Positions 15,743 to 24,333 of a stretch of 64,000 bases of DNA are shown piece by piece; within the stretch, counting starts at the first letter, position 1; each line of letters opens with the position of its first letter. The notes beneath the pieces were generated by a model. That model did no database searches. It was not told the DNA's origin and saw nothing but the letters and a program-made list of their open reading frames with translations. Location of the stretch: assembly GCF_003268025.1 (NCBI RefSeq), contig NZ_QLUW01000003.1:620001-684000 (forward strand), given 5' to 3'. This stretch comes from Paenibacillus montanisoli. Its GTDB lineage: Bacteria > Bacillota > Bacilli > Paenibacillales > Paenibacillaceae. Made by a program: the position numbers and the translations under genes.

Positions 15743-17014
15743 ATGAATCCGAAGGCAGTGCGCAGTTGGATGATGTACGATTGGGCCAATTCCGCGTTCG
15801 TTACGACCATCATGGCCGCGGTGATGCCGATTTACTACAAGACGGTCGCAGGGGCTGATTTGGCTGGAAATACGGCGGAGAACTATTGGGGGTATACGCA
15901 AACCATCGCGATGATCTTCGTTGCGCTGCTATGCCCGGTTATGGGGGCGATTGCAGACTACTCCGGCTCCAAGGTTCGTTTCTTGTCGGTGTTTATGTTT
16001 ATCGGCGCGTTTGCGACGATTGCGATGGCCTTGGTCGGGAATAACGACTGGCTGCTCGCGTCCATTCTTGTCGTTATCGGCACAATCGGTTATGCCGCTT
16101 CGAATACGTTTTACGACGGGTTGATTACGGAGGTGTCTACGCCGGAGACGCTAAATGCCGTCAGCAATAAAGGTTATGCCATGGGCTACTTGGGCGGCGG
16201 GCTGCTGCTGCTAGTCAACCTGGTCATGATCGAGAAATGGAAGTTGTTCGGTTTTCCGGACAAAACGTTCGCTACGCAGACCGTGTTCGTCACTGTGGGC
16301 ATCTGGTGGATTCTGTTCTCGATTCCGATCATGCGCAACGTCAGGGAGACGGCCAGAGGGACGGCCGCCGGCTTCGGCGACATGATGCAGCGCGGCTTGC
16401 AGCGCATCGGCAATACGATGAGAACGCTTAAGCACTATCCGGAGCTGTTAAAATATATGGCGTCTTTCTGGTTCTTCAATGACGGCATCAGCACCGTCAT
16501 CGTAATGGCGACCATTTACGGCAGCGGTATCGGAATCGAGACGATGGACTTGATTGCCGCGCTGCTCATTACGCAATTTGTCGGCTACCCGAGCACGCTG
16601 CTGTTCATTAAGTTCGCGAACCGGATCGGGATGAAGAACTCGCTTTACTGCTCGCTGACCGTATACGTTATTATCGTGCTGCTCGGCTACTTTATGACGA
16701 GTGCGCTGCATTTCTATGCGCTGGCGATCATGGTCGGATTCGTGCAGGGCGGCAGCCAGGCGACGGCGAGGTCGCTTTACGCAACGCTGGTTCCTCCGTC
16801 CCGGACAGCCGAATTTTTCGGCTTCCTGAGCTTGTCGAGCAAGTTCGCCGCGGTGGCGGGACCGTTCGTGTTCTCCGTCGTCGGCACGATAACCGGCTCT
16901 AGCCGGCTTGGCATATTGGCGCTGCTGGCGTTCTTTATCATCGGCATCGCACTGTTGTTCTATGTGAATTTTGACAAAGGCCGGAAGGAAGCATTGGCGA
17001 GCGAAGCCGTGTAG
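15743..17014 (+). CDS. Atg22/UMF1-type MFS transporter
   Basis: 423-residue membrane protein with about 12 helices. The opening MMYDWANSAFVTTIMAAVMP and the early motif GAIADYSGSKVRFL are characteristic of the UMF1 (Atg22-like) branch of the major facilitator superfamily, to which Bacillus YxiO belongs; yeast Atg22 exports amino acids from the vacuole. Bacterial substrates are not established. A GGAG site precedes the ATG and a strong terminator follows at 17044. Monocistronic and divergent from a LysR regulator, which may control it. Confidence 0.85.
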   Translation: MNPKAVRSWMMYDWANSAFVTTIMAAVMPIYYKTVAGADLAGNTAENYWGYTQTIAMIFVALLCPVMGAIADYSGSKVRFLSVFMFIGAFATIAMALVGNNDWLLASILVVIGTIGYAASNTFYDGLITEVSTPETLNAVSNKGYAMGYLGGGLLLLVNLVMIEKWKLFGFPDKTFATQTVFVTVGIWWILFSIPIMRNVRETARGTAAGFGDMMQRGLQRIGNTMRTLKHYPELLKYMASFWFFNDGISTVIVMATIYGSGIGIETMDLIAALLITQFVGYPSTLLFIKFANRIGMKNSLYCSLTVYVIIVLLGYFMTSALHFYALAIMVGFVQGGSQATARSLYATLVPPSRTAEFFGFLSLSSKFAAVAGPFVFSVVGTITGSSRLGILALLAFFIIGIALLFYVNFDKGRKEALASEAV

Positions 17015-17043
17015 CCGGCGCAGTAATAAAGGAATGGCAGGAA

Positions 17044-17079
17044 ACACCGCTTGAATGTGAATTCGAGCGGTGTTTTTTT
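17044..17079 (+). terminator. Terminator of the MFS gene
   Basis: ACACCGCT/AGCGGTGT stem (17044-17051 with 17066-17073) with inner GAATT/AATTC complementarity and a run of seven T. Confidence 0.85.
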
Positions 17080-17091
17080 GTTTGAGGAGCA

Positions 17092-17745
17092 GAAGTGCTC
17101 CGGGAGCACCTCATCGCGCAAAAAGCTTCGAATTGAGCGAAAGAGGTGCTCTAGGAGCGCTTCATCGCGCGAAAAGCTTCGAATTGAGCGAAAGAGGTGC
17201 TCCGGGAGCGCTTCATCGCGCGAAAAGCTTCGAATTAAGCGAAAGAGGTGCTGTGGGAGCACCTCATCGCGCGAAAAGCTTCGAATTAAGCGAAAGAGGT
17301 GCTGTGGGAGCACCTCATCGTGCGAAAAGCTTCGAAAGAGGTTCTCCGGGAGCACTTCATCGCGCAAAAAGCGGCGAATGGAGAGAAAGAGGTGCTGTGG
17401 GAGCACCTCATCGCGCGAAAAGCTTCGAATTGAGCGAAAGAGGTGCTCTAGGAGCGCTTCATCGCGCGAAAAGCTTCGAATTAAGCGAAAGAGGTGCTCC
17501 GGGAGAACCTCATCGCGCAAAAAGCGGCGAATGGAGAGAAAGAGGTGCTCCGGGAGAACCTCATCGCGCAAAAAGCGGCGAATGGAGAGAAAGAGGTGCT
17601 CCGGGAGCACCTCATCGCGCGAAAAGCTTCGAATTGAGCGAAAGAGGTGCTGTGGGAGCACTTCATCGCGCAAAAAGCGGCGAATGGAGAGAAAGAGGTG
17701 CTGTGGGAGCACCTCATCGCGCGAAAAGCTTCGAATTGAGCGAAA
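17092..17745. repeat. Tandem array of thirteen 51-bp hairpin repeats
   Basis: Twelve full 51-bp units and one 42-bp unit (the fifth) give exactly 654 bp. Each unit begins with a palindrome of the form GAGGTGCTC-CGG-GAGCACCTC and continues with a linker in two versions: CGAAAAGCTTCGAATTGAGCG or CAAAAAGCGGCGAATGGAGAG (21 bases each; versions A and B, B in units 6, 9, 10 and 12). Because 51 and 42 are multiples of three and the unit lacks stop codons in several frames, long open frames arise on both strands, but none has a plausible start, so I read the array as non-coding. It sits between the MFS terminator and the ydjM promoter. Confidence 0.9.
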
Positions 17746-17769
17746 GAGGAAGGTGTACAATGTCAGCCA

Positions 17770-17798
17770 TTGAACAATTTATTTAAAGAAGGTATAAT
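17770..17798 (+). promoter_or_regulatory. Sigma-A promoter of the YdjM-like gene
   Basis: TTGAAC (17770-17775), 17-bp spacer, TATAAT (17793-17798); start expected near 17805, just before the LexA box. Confidence 0.8.
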
Positions 17799-17808
17799 AA
17801 ACCAATAA

Positions 17809-17828
17809 TTCCGAACTGGTGTTCGGAA
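17809..17828. promoter_or_regulatory. LexA (SOS) operator
   Basis: TTCCGAAC-TGGT-GTTCGGAA, a perfect 8-bp dyad with a 4-bp spacer that contains the Gram-positive LexA core CGAAC-N4-GTTCG (17812-17825). Placed from about +4 to +23 of the predicted transcript, a position where a bound repressor would block initiation. Confidence 0.8.
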
Positions 17829-17869
17829 TCCGATGATAACTGCTTAGTCAGTCTTCTGGAGGTGCAGGA

Positions 17870-18517
17870 ATGAAAGGTACCACGCATTTAGCAATAGGTG
17901 CTGCCATTGGCGTCGTTGCGGCGGCAACGCATCCAATAACGGTCACGAACGCGGCAGCTTTTATTCTTGTTGCCGCATTTTCAGCTTTAAGCGCGGATTT
18001 GGACGGCACGAATCTATTGAGCGGAAAGCTCAGCAAGGCGGCCAGGCTGATTCGGGTCCTGATGCTTTGGGGCGGTGTATTCGCGGCAGGCGCAACGGCT
18101 TATTTGTACGCGGCAAAAGCAATCTTTTATCCGTATTTGTCCATCGCGGCGGCTGTGTTATTGCTGCTTGGCCTTATTTCATCGAACGGCGCGATCCGCA
18201 ACGGGCTTGTAAGCCTTATCGGTGCCGTGCTGCTCTATGCAGGTTATGCAATCGGACAGGGCTGGTTGATGGGACTGGGCTTGTTTGTGGCTTGGGTGCC
18301 ATGGCTTAATCATCGCGGCTTGACGCATACCGTCTGGGCGGTCATCGCCTGGGGAGCAATAGGATGGGGGCTGGAGCGGGAGCTTGGCATCGATGGGATC
18401 ATGACCACGGCCATTTGCGGCTATGTATCCCATCTTGTAGCGGATACATTAACGCCGAGCGGCGTCAAATGGCTGTACCCGCTGTCCAAGAGAACGTTCA
18501 AGCTGCCCTTCGGCTAA
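17870..18517 (+). CDS. YdjM/YvsG-family membrane-bound metal-dependent hydrolase
   Basis: 215-residue membrane protein with about five helices. Family motifs: THLAIGAAIG at residues 5-14, SADLDGTN at about 41-48, LNHRGLTHT at about 146-154 and HLVADTLTPSGVKWLYPL near the C-terminus, giving the His/Asp set expected to bind metal. The Escherichia coli namesake YdjM is a LexA-regulated inner-membrane protein; here a perfect Gram-positive LexA operator overlies the transcription start, so SOS control is independently predicted. The biochemical reaction is not established for this family. GGAGGTGCAGGA precedes the ATG. Confidence 0.88.
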   Translation: MKGTTHLAIGAAIGVVAAATHPITVTNAAAFILVAAFSALSADLDGTNLLSGKLSKAARLIRVLMLWGGVFAAGATAYLYAAKAIFYPYLSIAAAVLLLLGLISSNGAIRNGLVSLIGAVLLYAGYAIGQGWLMGLGLFVAWVPWLNHRGLTHTVWAVIAWGAIGWGLERELGIDGIMTTAICGYVSHLVADTLTPSGVKWLYPLSKRTFKLPFG

Positions 18518-18523
18518 GCGGGG

Positions 18524-19162
18524 CTAGGAGAGCAGCGAGTGAAATCCGTCCGTGAATACTTTCACGGCGAGCAGCAAGAAGATAAGCGCGGAGAGGAACG
18601 ACACGGCGCGGACGAATCCGGTGCTTGCCCGTTTATGGGAGATGCCGGATACGATCGCGATAAAGGCTGACCAAGCCATTCCGGCAACGAAGAAGCCGAT
18701 TATAAAGGCCGTCAGCGGCGCGGCGGAGTGTACGTTCAAGGTCGCGAGAATCGGACCGGCTGCAACGGCGAACCAAAGAATGACCGTAGGCGATGACAGA
18801 GCGAGTCCCAGGCCCCAGACGAATTCTTTCTTGTTTCCTTTGACTTCGCCCTCGTCGATTCGGATCGGATCGGGCTTGATCGTTTTGCGGATCATCTGCA
18901 CGGTCAAGCAAGTCAGCACGATCGTGCCGCCGATCCACAGAACCCAGCGGACAGCCGGGATTTGAAAAATAATCGTTACGCCGGCAAGCGCCAGAATCAG
19001 ATAAGTCAGATCACCGAAGCAGGAGCCGAAGCCGAGCATGAAGGAACGCTTAAAGCCCTTCTCCAGGCCGGTTTTGATCATCGCGACGTTGACAATGCCA
19101 AGGTCGAAGCAAAGCGACAGCGAGAAGAGGAAGCCTTTCATAAATGCGAGTGAAAGTACCAT
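18524..19162 (-). CDS. LysE/RhtB-family exporter
   Basis: 212-residue membrane protein with six hydrophobic segments; FMLGFGSCFGDLTYLILALAG (second and third helices) and the central LALSSPTVILWFAV resemble the conserved features of LysE-type exporters, which extrude amino acids or similar small molecules. Substrate unknown. Convergent with the YdjM-like gene, only 6 bp between stop codons, with no terminator between them. Confidence 0.8.
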   Translation of the reverse strand: MVLSLAFMKGFLFSLSLCFDLGIVNVAMIKTGLEKGFKRSFMLGFGSCFGDLTYLILALAGVTIIFQIPAVRWVLWIGGTIVLTCLTVQMIRKTIKPDPIRIDEGEVKGNKKEFVWGLGLALSSPTVILWFAVAAGPILATLNVHSAAPLTAFIIGFFVAGMAWSAFIAIVSGISHKRASTGFVRAVSFLSALIFLLLAVKVFTDGFHSLLS

Positions 19163-19194
19163 GTTGCTGCTTGTCCTCCGGTATGAATAAAAAT

Positions 19195-19240
19195 ATAAAG
19201 GCCCTCCAGAGCCGCGAGCGACCCGGGAGAGCCTTATGAT
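19195..19240 (-). terminator. Terminator of corA
   Basis: Imperfect stem AAGGC.CTCC / GG.GAG.GCCTT (19198-19207 with about 19226-19235), followed on the minus strand by TATATTTTTATT. Confidence 0.65.
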
Positions 19241-19257
19241 TTAGCAAGGCTGTAAAC

Positions 19258-20193
19258 TCAAAGCCATTCTTTCTTGCGGAAAATAAAAAACATCCCGAAC
19301 CCCAGCAGCAGCATAAACGTGAGTAAAATATAGGAGCCGCCGTGCAGATGCAGGCCAGGAATAAAGTCGAAATTCATGCCATAGATGCCCGTAATGAAGG
19401 TGAGCGGCATGAAGATCGTCGTCAGCGCGGTAAAGACGCGCATGATTTCGTTCGCTCGGTTGGCAAGCGACGATTGGTATGCTTCTCGTAAGTTGCCCAT
19501 CAGATCGCGGTACGTCTCGAACGTCTCGGCGATTTTGACTGCATTCTCGTAAATATCGCTGAAGTACTTCTGCAACTGATCGTCAATCAGCTTCAAGTCC
19601 TTCTTATTGAGCGTTGCGATAAGCTCTTTCTGCGGACCGAGCACTTTCTTCAACCACAGTATCTCGCTTCGAAGACCGATGATTTCGTTCAGATGCGATT
19701 TCTTGGTATGGACCAAAATGTCTTCTTCCAAGCTCTCGATGCGAGCTTCGATCCGGTCGCCGACGAGGAAGTAATTATCGACGACGATATCGACCAGGTG
19801 GTACAGGAAGCGGTCGGGCCGGCTGACTTGATCCTCCAGCAAAATCGGCTTCAGCGTACGCAGCTCGTTAATCTTCTGTTTGGTTACCGTAATAATATAA
19901 TGGCGTCCTAGAAAAATGTTCAAGGCGCGCAGAAAAATCTCTTCATCGTCAAATCGGATGCTGTTAATAACGATAAAATAATGGCTTTCATAAATTTCGA
20001 TCTTCGGCCGCTGCTCTTCTTCGCTTAGGCAGTCCTCGACCGCCAGCTCGTGAATCGAGAAGATCGGCTGTAACACGCTTAGGTCATCCACATCGGCATC
20101 GATCCAGTAGAAGCCCTGGGCGGGCGGCACCACAGTTGCATGAATATCTTCAACGGCTGTGAACACGCCTTGATTGACATGACGAATTTTCAT
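19258..20193 (-). CDS. corA: CorA-family magnesium transporter
   Basis: 311-residue pentameric Mg2+ channel (may also carry Co2+ or Ni2+). Large cytoplasmic N-terminal domain (residues 1-240) with the long stalk helix, then two C-terminal helices with the signature YGMNF in FITGIYGMNFDF and the basic tail FRKKEWL. The frame is open further upstream, but ATG at 20193 has GAGGAGG seven bases before it and opens MKIRHVNQGVFTAVED, which fits homologues. It is preceded by a promoter about 280 bp away, so it has a long untranslated leader. Confidence 0.93.
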   Translation of the reverse strand: MKIRHVNQGVFTAVEDIHATVVPPAQGFYWIDADVDDLSVLQPIFSIHELAVEDCLSEEEQRPKIEIYESHYFIVINSIRFDDEEIFLRALNIFLGRHYIITVTKQKINELRTLKPILLEDQVSRPDRFLYHLVDIVVDNYFLVGDRIEARIESLEEDILVHTKKSHLNEIIGLRSEILWLKKVLGPQKELIATLNKKDLKLIDDQLQKYFSDIYENAVKIAETFETYRDLMGNLREAYQSSLANRANEIMRVFTALTTIFMPLTFITGIYGMNFDFIPGLHLHGGSYILLTFMLLLGFGMFFIFRKKEWL

Positions 20194-20475
20194 CCGCGTT
20201 CCTCCTCTCATGTTGTTGAAACCATTCCCGGATGCCGGCAGCGGAGAGGAGAACAAGAAAGCATCAAAGCAAGCCAGTATTCGCTATGCTGCGCTGCTTG
20301 CTTAATTCGTTATCATGAAGCGGCGCGTATGCGAATATGGATGGATGACGTAAGCCTTCCTGCTATCTTCCGTACATACCGGTTATCAGCGCGGTTGTCC
20401 GCAGGCCTCGGGTCGCCTTCCATAGTCGTAAACACCCCTTTATTTGGTCAATTGTGCAAAAATTTAGCGTAATCC
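20194..20475 (-). ncRNA. Long untranslated leader of corA, unclassified
   Basis: Predicted start near 20475. Contains a hairpin AAGCAAGC/GCTTGCTT (about 20267-20274 with 20296-20303) followed by TTGATGCTTTCTTG on the minus strand, 75 bases before the start codon. I do not recognise the M-box Mg2+ riboswitch core. No ORF with a ribosome-binding site. Candidate cis-regulatory RNA. Confidence 0.4.
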
Positions 20476-20481
20476 TTGTCT

Positions 20482-20511
20482 AGTATACTCCGACAATGTC
20501 TTTCCATTCAA
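20482..20511 (-). promoter_or_regulatory. Sigma-A promoter of corA
   Basis: On the minus strand: TTGAAT (20511-20506), 18-bp spacer, TATACT (20487-20482). Confidence 0.6.
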
Positions 20512-20600
20512 GAAGAAAGTAGCGCCTGCACTACGTATTACCATATGCCGGGAAGAGCCCAAGGTTACGCGGTTTTTGTCGATTGGGCCTAGGCTCCTTC

Positions 20601-20629
20601 TTGACGGAAATAACGGAATGATTTAAAGT
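20601..20629 (+). promoter_or_regulatory. Sigma-A promoter of metA-metI-metC
   Basis: TTGACG (20601-20606), 17-bp spacer, TAAAGT (20624-20629); start near 20636, some 30 bases before the S-box. Confidence 0.6.
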
Positions 20630-20663
20630 AGGAGCTAAGGATTTTCACTAATTAAATAAGCAA

Positions 20664-20825
20664 GCTTTCTTATCAAGAGCAGGCGGAGGGACTAGCCCGA
20701 TGAAGCCCGGCAACCGGCGTGTAGACGTACGGTGCTAATTCTTGCGGAAACGTATGTTTCTGAGAGATGAGAGGCGCATGAACGATACATTTGTGCCCCT
20801 CTCGTTAGAGAGGGGCTGTTTTCAT
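20664..20825 (+). ncRNA. SAM-I (S-box) riboswitch with terminator
   Basis: Core elements in order: CTTATCAAGAGCAGGCGGAG (from 20669), GGGACTAGCCCGATGAAGCC, CGGCAACC, GGTGCTAATTC and the closing GATGAGAGGCG (ending about 20776). Downstream GCCCCTCT/AGAGGGGC (20795-20802 with 20809-20816) plus GTTTTC is the expression-platform terminator. SAM binding should end transcription before metA, so the three met genes are expressed when methionine/SAM is low. Confidence 0.95.
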
Positions 20826-20870
20826 TGCGCTCCTTCTTGAATCCAATTCCAGCAGACAGGAGAGATTAAC

Positions 20871-21788
20871 ATGCCGATTAAAGTACCCGACCAATTGCCT
20901 GCAAAAGACGTTCTGACTGACGAGAACATCTTTCTAATGGATGAGAGCGTAGCCTACCATCAAGATATCCGCCCGCTGCGGATCGCGATTTTGAATTTAA
21001 TGCCGACGAAGGAAACGACGGAGACGCAGCTGCTTCGCCTGATCGGGAACACGCCGCTGCAGGTGGAAGTCGTGCTCTTGCATCCGCGGACGCACGTCTC
21101 GAAGAATACGTCGGCCGAGCATCTGGAGGCCTTCTATAAAACTTTCGACGATATCAAGCACGAATATTACGACGGCATGGTGATTACCGGCGCGCCGGTG
21201 GAAACGCTGGCTTTCGAGGACGTGAACTACTGGGAAGAGCTGAAGGATATCATGGATTGGTCCGCGCGCAGAGTCACCTCGACCTTCCATATTTGTTGGG
21301 GCGCACAAGCCGGCCTATACCACCATTACGGCATTCCCAAATACGATCTATCGGAGAAGATGTTCGGCGTCTTCCCGCATTTGGTCGAGAAGCGCAACGT
21401 ACCGCTTGTCCGCGGCTTCGACGAGCTGTTCCTTGTTCCGCAATCCCGGCATACGGAAGTGCGCCGGGAGGATATCGAAGCGGTGCGGGATCTTGATATT
21501 TTATCCGTTTCACCAGATGCCGGCGTTTATATCGTTGCTTCCAAGAACGGCAAGCAGGTCTTCGTAACGGGTCACTCCGAATACGATCCGCTTTCGCTGA
21601 AGGCGGAATATGACCGCGATGCGGCGAAAGGAATGGACATTGCGCTGCCGAAGAATTATTATCCTAACAACGACCCATCGAAGATCCCGCTGTCGAGCTG
21701 GAGAGCGCATGCCAACCTGCTCTTCTCGAACTGGCTGAATTATTACGTTTATCAGCAAACCCCTTATGATTTAGGCGCTGGCATTTAA
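20871..21788 (+). CDS. metA: Homoserine O-acetyltransferase, MetA type
   Basis: 305-residue enzyme that activates homoserine in methionine synthesis. Catalytic Cys142 is in [16 protein letters not shown], with the His/Glu pair in TGHSEYDP (about 235-237). Family members are often labelled succinyltransferase, but residue 111 decides the acyl donor in studied enzymes: Gly in Escherichia coli (succinyl-CoA), Glu in Bacillus cereus (acetyl-CoA). Here it is Glu ([17 protein letters not shown]111), so O-acetylhomoserine is the predicted product. CAGGAGAG precedes the ATG. First gene after the SAM riboswitch; followed by metI and metC. Confidence 0.95.
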   Translation: MPIKVPDQLPAKDVLTDENIFLMDESVAYHQDIRPLRIAILNLMPTKETTETQLLRLIGNTPLQVEVVLLHPRTHVSKNTSAEHLEAFYKTFDDIKHEYYDGMVITGAPVETLAFEDVNYWEELKDIMDWSARRVTSTFHICWGAQAGLYHHYGIPKYDLSEKMFGVFPHLVEKRNVPLVRGFDELFLVPQSRHTEVRREDIEAVRDLDILSVSPDAGVYIVASKNGKQVFVTGHSEYDPLSLKAEYDRDAAKGMDIALPKNYYPNNDPSKIPLSSWRAHANLLFSNWLNYYVYQQTPYDLGAGI

Positions 21789-21826
21789 TAAGAGGTCAAA
21801 CTAATCGCGAGAGGAAGACACTTCGA

Positions 21827-22987
21827 ATGAAAATTGAAAGCCGTTTAGCACAAATTGGATCCATCAAAGAGCCCGTTACCGGAGCGGTCAGCTTCCCGGT
21901 CTATCAAGCGACGGCCTTCCGCCACCCGAAGCTTGGCGAGAGCACGGGTTTTGACTATGCCCGCACGAAGAGCCCGACGCGGAGCGTGCTTGAAGAGGCG
22001 GCCGCTCAGCTGGAGTCCGGCGATGCCGGGTTTGCCTGCAGCAGCGGCATGGCCGCGCTGACGACCGTATTCTCGCTGTTCGAGCATGGCGATCATCTGC
22101 TTGTATCCCTGGATCTGTACGGCGGTACATACCGCTTGCTGGAGCGCATCATGACGAAGTTCGGCGTGACCGCATCGTATGTGGACACGAACGATATCGA
22201 TGCGATGAACCAGCTGGTCACGCCGGCGACGAAAGCGATTCTGATCGAAACGCCGACCAATCCGCTTATGATGATTACCGACTTGGAGCGGGTTTGTTCG
22301 TGGGCGAAGTCCAAAGGCATGCTGTCGATCGTGGACAATACGCTGCTTACGCCGTTCTTCCAGCGTCCGATCGAGCTCGGCGCCGACATTATCGTTCACA
22401 GCGCGACCAAGTACCTTGGCGGCCATAACGACGTGCTTGCCGGCCTCATCGTGACGAAAGGCCAAGAGCTGTCCCAGCAGATGGCGTTCCTGCACAACTC
22501 GCTCGGCGCGGTGCTCGGGCCGCAGGACTCCTGGCTGCTGATGCGCGGCATGAAGACGCTGGCGCTGCGAATGGAGCGCCATCAGGCGAATGCGACGGCT
22601 ATCGCGAACTGGCTGCTGACCCACGACGCTATTGAAGACGTGTACTATCCGGCACTGCCTCATCATCCTGGCCATGATGTGCAAAACCGCCAATCCTCCG
22701 GCAATACCGGCATCTTCTCGTTCCGGCTGAAAAATGCCGCGTATGTGGAGCCGATTCTCCGTCATATTAAGCTGATCGCATTCGCGGAGAGCCTTGGCGG
22801 CGTGGAATCGCTGATGACCTATCCGGCTGTTCAAACCCATGCGGATATTCCGGCTGAAATTCGCCAGAAGATCGGCGTTGACGACCGTCTGCTGCGCTTC
22901 TCCGTCGGCATTGAGCATGCGGATGATCTGATCGCGGATTTGGCGCAAGCCTTTGATGCGGCGAAACGTGAGCTTGGGGAGGCATAA
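21827..22987 (+). CDS. metI: Cystathionine gamma-synthase / O-acetylhomoserine thiolyase
   Basis: 386-residue PLP enzyme of the Cys/Met metabolism family. It replaces the acetyl group of O-acetylhomoserine with cysteine (or sulfide). Seen: SSGMAALTTVFSLF, VYGGTYR-type loop as DLYGGTYRLLERI, the aspartate pair region VDNTLLTPFFQRP, and the PLP lysine in HSATKYLGGHNDVLAG. Position right after metA and before metC matches Bacillus metI in the metIC pair. GAGAGGAAG lies upstream of the ATG, 38 bp after the metA stop. Confidence 0.9.
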   Translation: MKIESRLAQIGSIKEPVTGAVSFPVYQATAFRHPKLGESTGFDYARTKSPTRSVLEEAAAQLESGDAGFACSSGMAALTTVFSLFEHGDHLLVSLDLYGGTYRLLERIMTKFGVTASYVDTNDIDAMNQLVTPATKAILIETPTNPLMMITDLERVCSWAKSKGMLSIVDNTLLTPFFQRPIELGADIIVHSATKYLGGHNDVLAGLIVTKGQELSQQMAFLHNSLGAVLGPQDSWLLMRGMKTLALRMERHQANATAIANWLLTHDAIEDVYYPALPHHPGHDVQNRQSSGNTGIFSFRLKNAAYVEPILRHIKLIAFAESLGGVESLMTYPAVQTHADIPAEIRQKIGVDDRLLRFSVGIEHADDLIADLAQAFDAAKRELGEA

Positions 22988-22995
22988 GAACGAAC

Positions 22996-24162
22996 ATGGC
23001 AGAGAAGAACCAAGACAAGCAGAATGCCCAATTCGCGACGAAGCTGATTCATTTCGGCTCCGAAATCGACAGCCATACCGGCGCGTCGAGCGTGCCGATC
23101 TATCAGGCATCGACATTCCATCATCATGATATTTTCAATCCGCCGACGCACGATTACAGCCGTTCCGGCAATCCGACGCGCCAGGCTTTGGAAGATTATA
23201 TTACTTTGCTTGAAGGCGGCGTTCGCGGCTTCGCTTTCGCGTCGGGGATGGCGGCGATTTCGACGGCGTTCCTGCTGTTCTCGACGGGCGATCACGTGAT
23301 CGTAACCGAGGATGTATATGGCGGCACCTACCGTCTGCTGACGACTGTTTTGAACCGTCTAGGCATCGAATCGACCTTCGTGGACATGACCGATTTCGAA
23401 GCGGTGAAGGCGGCGCTAAAGCCGAATACGAAGGCAGTGTTCATGGAGACGCCTTCTAACCCGACGCTCAAAATTACCGATATCGGCGAAATCGCCGCTT
23501 GGGCGAAGGAGAATGAGCTGATTACGCTGCTCGACAATACGTTCATGACGCCGTACCACCAGCGTCCGATAGAGCTTGGCGTTGATATTGTGCTCCATAG
23601 CGCGACGAAGTTCCTCGGCGGCCACAGCGACGTGCTGGCCGGACTGGCTGTCGTAGCTAATGATAGCCTGGGCCGGAGACTGAAACAGCTGCAGAACGGA
23701 CTTGGTACCGTACTTGGTACGCAAGAATCCTGGCTGCTGATACGCGGCATGAAGACGCTGCAAGCACGGATGGAGCACAGCGAACGCAGCGCCCGCAAAC
23801 TTGCGGAATGGCTGAACAGCAACCCGGAAGTAACGAAGGTTTACTACCCGGGTCTTGAGGATCATCCCCGCCGCGACATTCATGAGAAGCAGTCGAAGGG
23901 CTACGGCGCAGTTGTTTCCTTCGACGTCGGCGATGGCGAGCGCGCCAAGGCCGTTCTTAGCCGTGTGAAGCTTCCGCTCGTAGCGGTAAGTCTTGGTGCC
24001 GTTGAAAGTATTTTGTCTTATCCGGCGATGATGTCACATGCCGCGATGCCTCGCGAAGTACGCCATGAACGCGGCATTACGGACGGTTTGCTCCGTTATT
24101 CGGTCGGTCTGGAGGACATCGACGATCTGATCGCGGACTTGGATCAGGCACTGAAAGGGTAA
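22996..24162 (+). CDS. metC: Cystathionine beta-lyase
   Basis: 388-residue PLP enzyme, paralogous to the preceding MetI, cleaving cystathionine to homocysteine. PLP lysine in HSATKFLGGHSDVLAG; SRSGNPTRQALED and YGGTYRLLTTVLNRLG are conserved. Only 8 bp separates it from metI; the nearest ribosome-binding site (GGGGAGG) is inside the metI 3' end, suggesting translational coupling. Assignment as beta-lyase rather than a second gamma-synthase rests on gene order as in Bacillus metIC. Expressed from the S-box promoter. Confidence 0.88.
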   Translation: MAEKNQDKQNAQFATKLIHFGSEIDSHTGASSVPIYQASTFHHHDIFNPPTHDYSRSGNPTRQALEDYITLLEGGVRGFAFASGMAAISTAFLLFSTGDHVIVTEDVYGGTYRLLTTVLNRLGIESTFVDMTDFEAVKAALKPNTKAVFMETPSNPTLKITDIGEIAAWAKENELITLLDNTFMTPYHQRPIELGVDIVLHSATKFLGGHSDVLAGLAVVANDSLGRRLKQLQNGLGTVLGTQESWLLIRGMKTLQARMEHSERSARKLAEWLNSNPEVTKVYYPGLEDHPRRDIHEKQSKGYGAVVSFDVGDGERAKAVLSRVKLPLVAVSLGAVESILSYPAMMSHAAMPREVRHERGITDGLLRYSVGLEDIDDLIADLDQALKG

Positions 24163-24182
24163 TAAGGCGCAAATAGAGCGAT

Positions 24183-24216
24183 ACGCGGCAGTCCTGACGG
24201 ACTAGCCGCGTTTTTC
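24183..24216 (+). terminator. Terminator of the met operon
   Basis: ACGCGGC/GCCGCGT stem (24183-24189 with 24205-24211) with inner AGTCC/GGACT and a TTTTT tail. Confidence 0.85.
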
Positions 24217-24333
24217 GGCGTTAAGGCAAGCTCTTACGGCCACTCTCGGTACATGACGCTGTTTGTTGGTTGTGGTAGTATAAGTTGAATGTAATTCAAG
24301 TGACGGATATGCAGATAGAAGGAGGTCTCCGCG

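Noticed and set aside
17092-17745. CRISPR array
   Set aside because: Units are contiguous, with no unique spacers; linkers come in two recurring versions and no cas genes are near.
17051-17786. Overlapping open frames of about 240-266 codons on both strands in the 51-bp array, with 17-residue repeats
   Set aside because: Unit lengths are multiples of three and lack stops in several frames, so open frames are automatic. Starts lie in the MFS terminator, no ribosome-binding site is present, and the products are low complexity.
20194-20475. M-box magnesium riboswitch before corA
   Set aside because: Conserved M-box segments could not be located; left as an unclassified leader.
21845-23116. 423-codon antisense frame over metI
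   Set aside because: His/Arg/Gln-rich composition typical of an antisense shadow and it spans the metI-metC junction.
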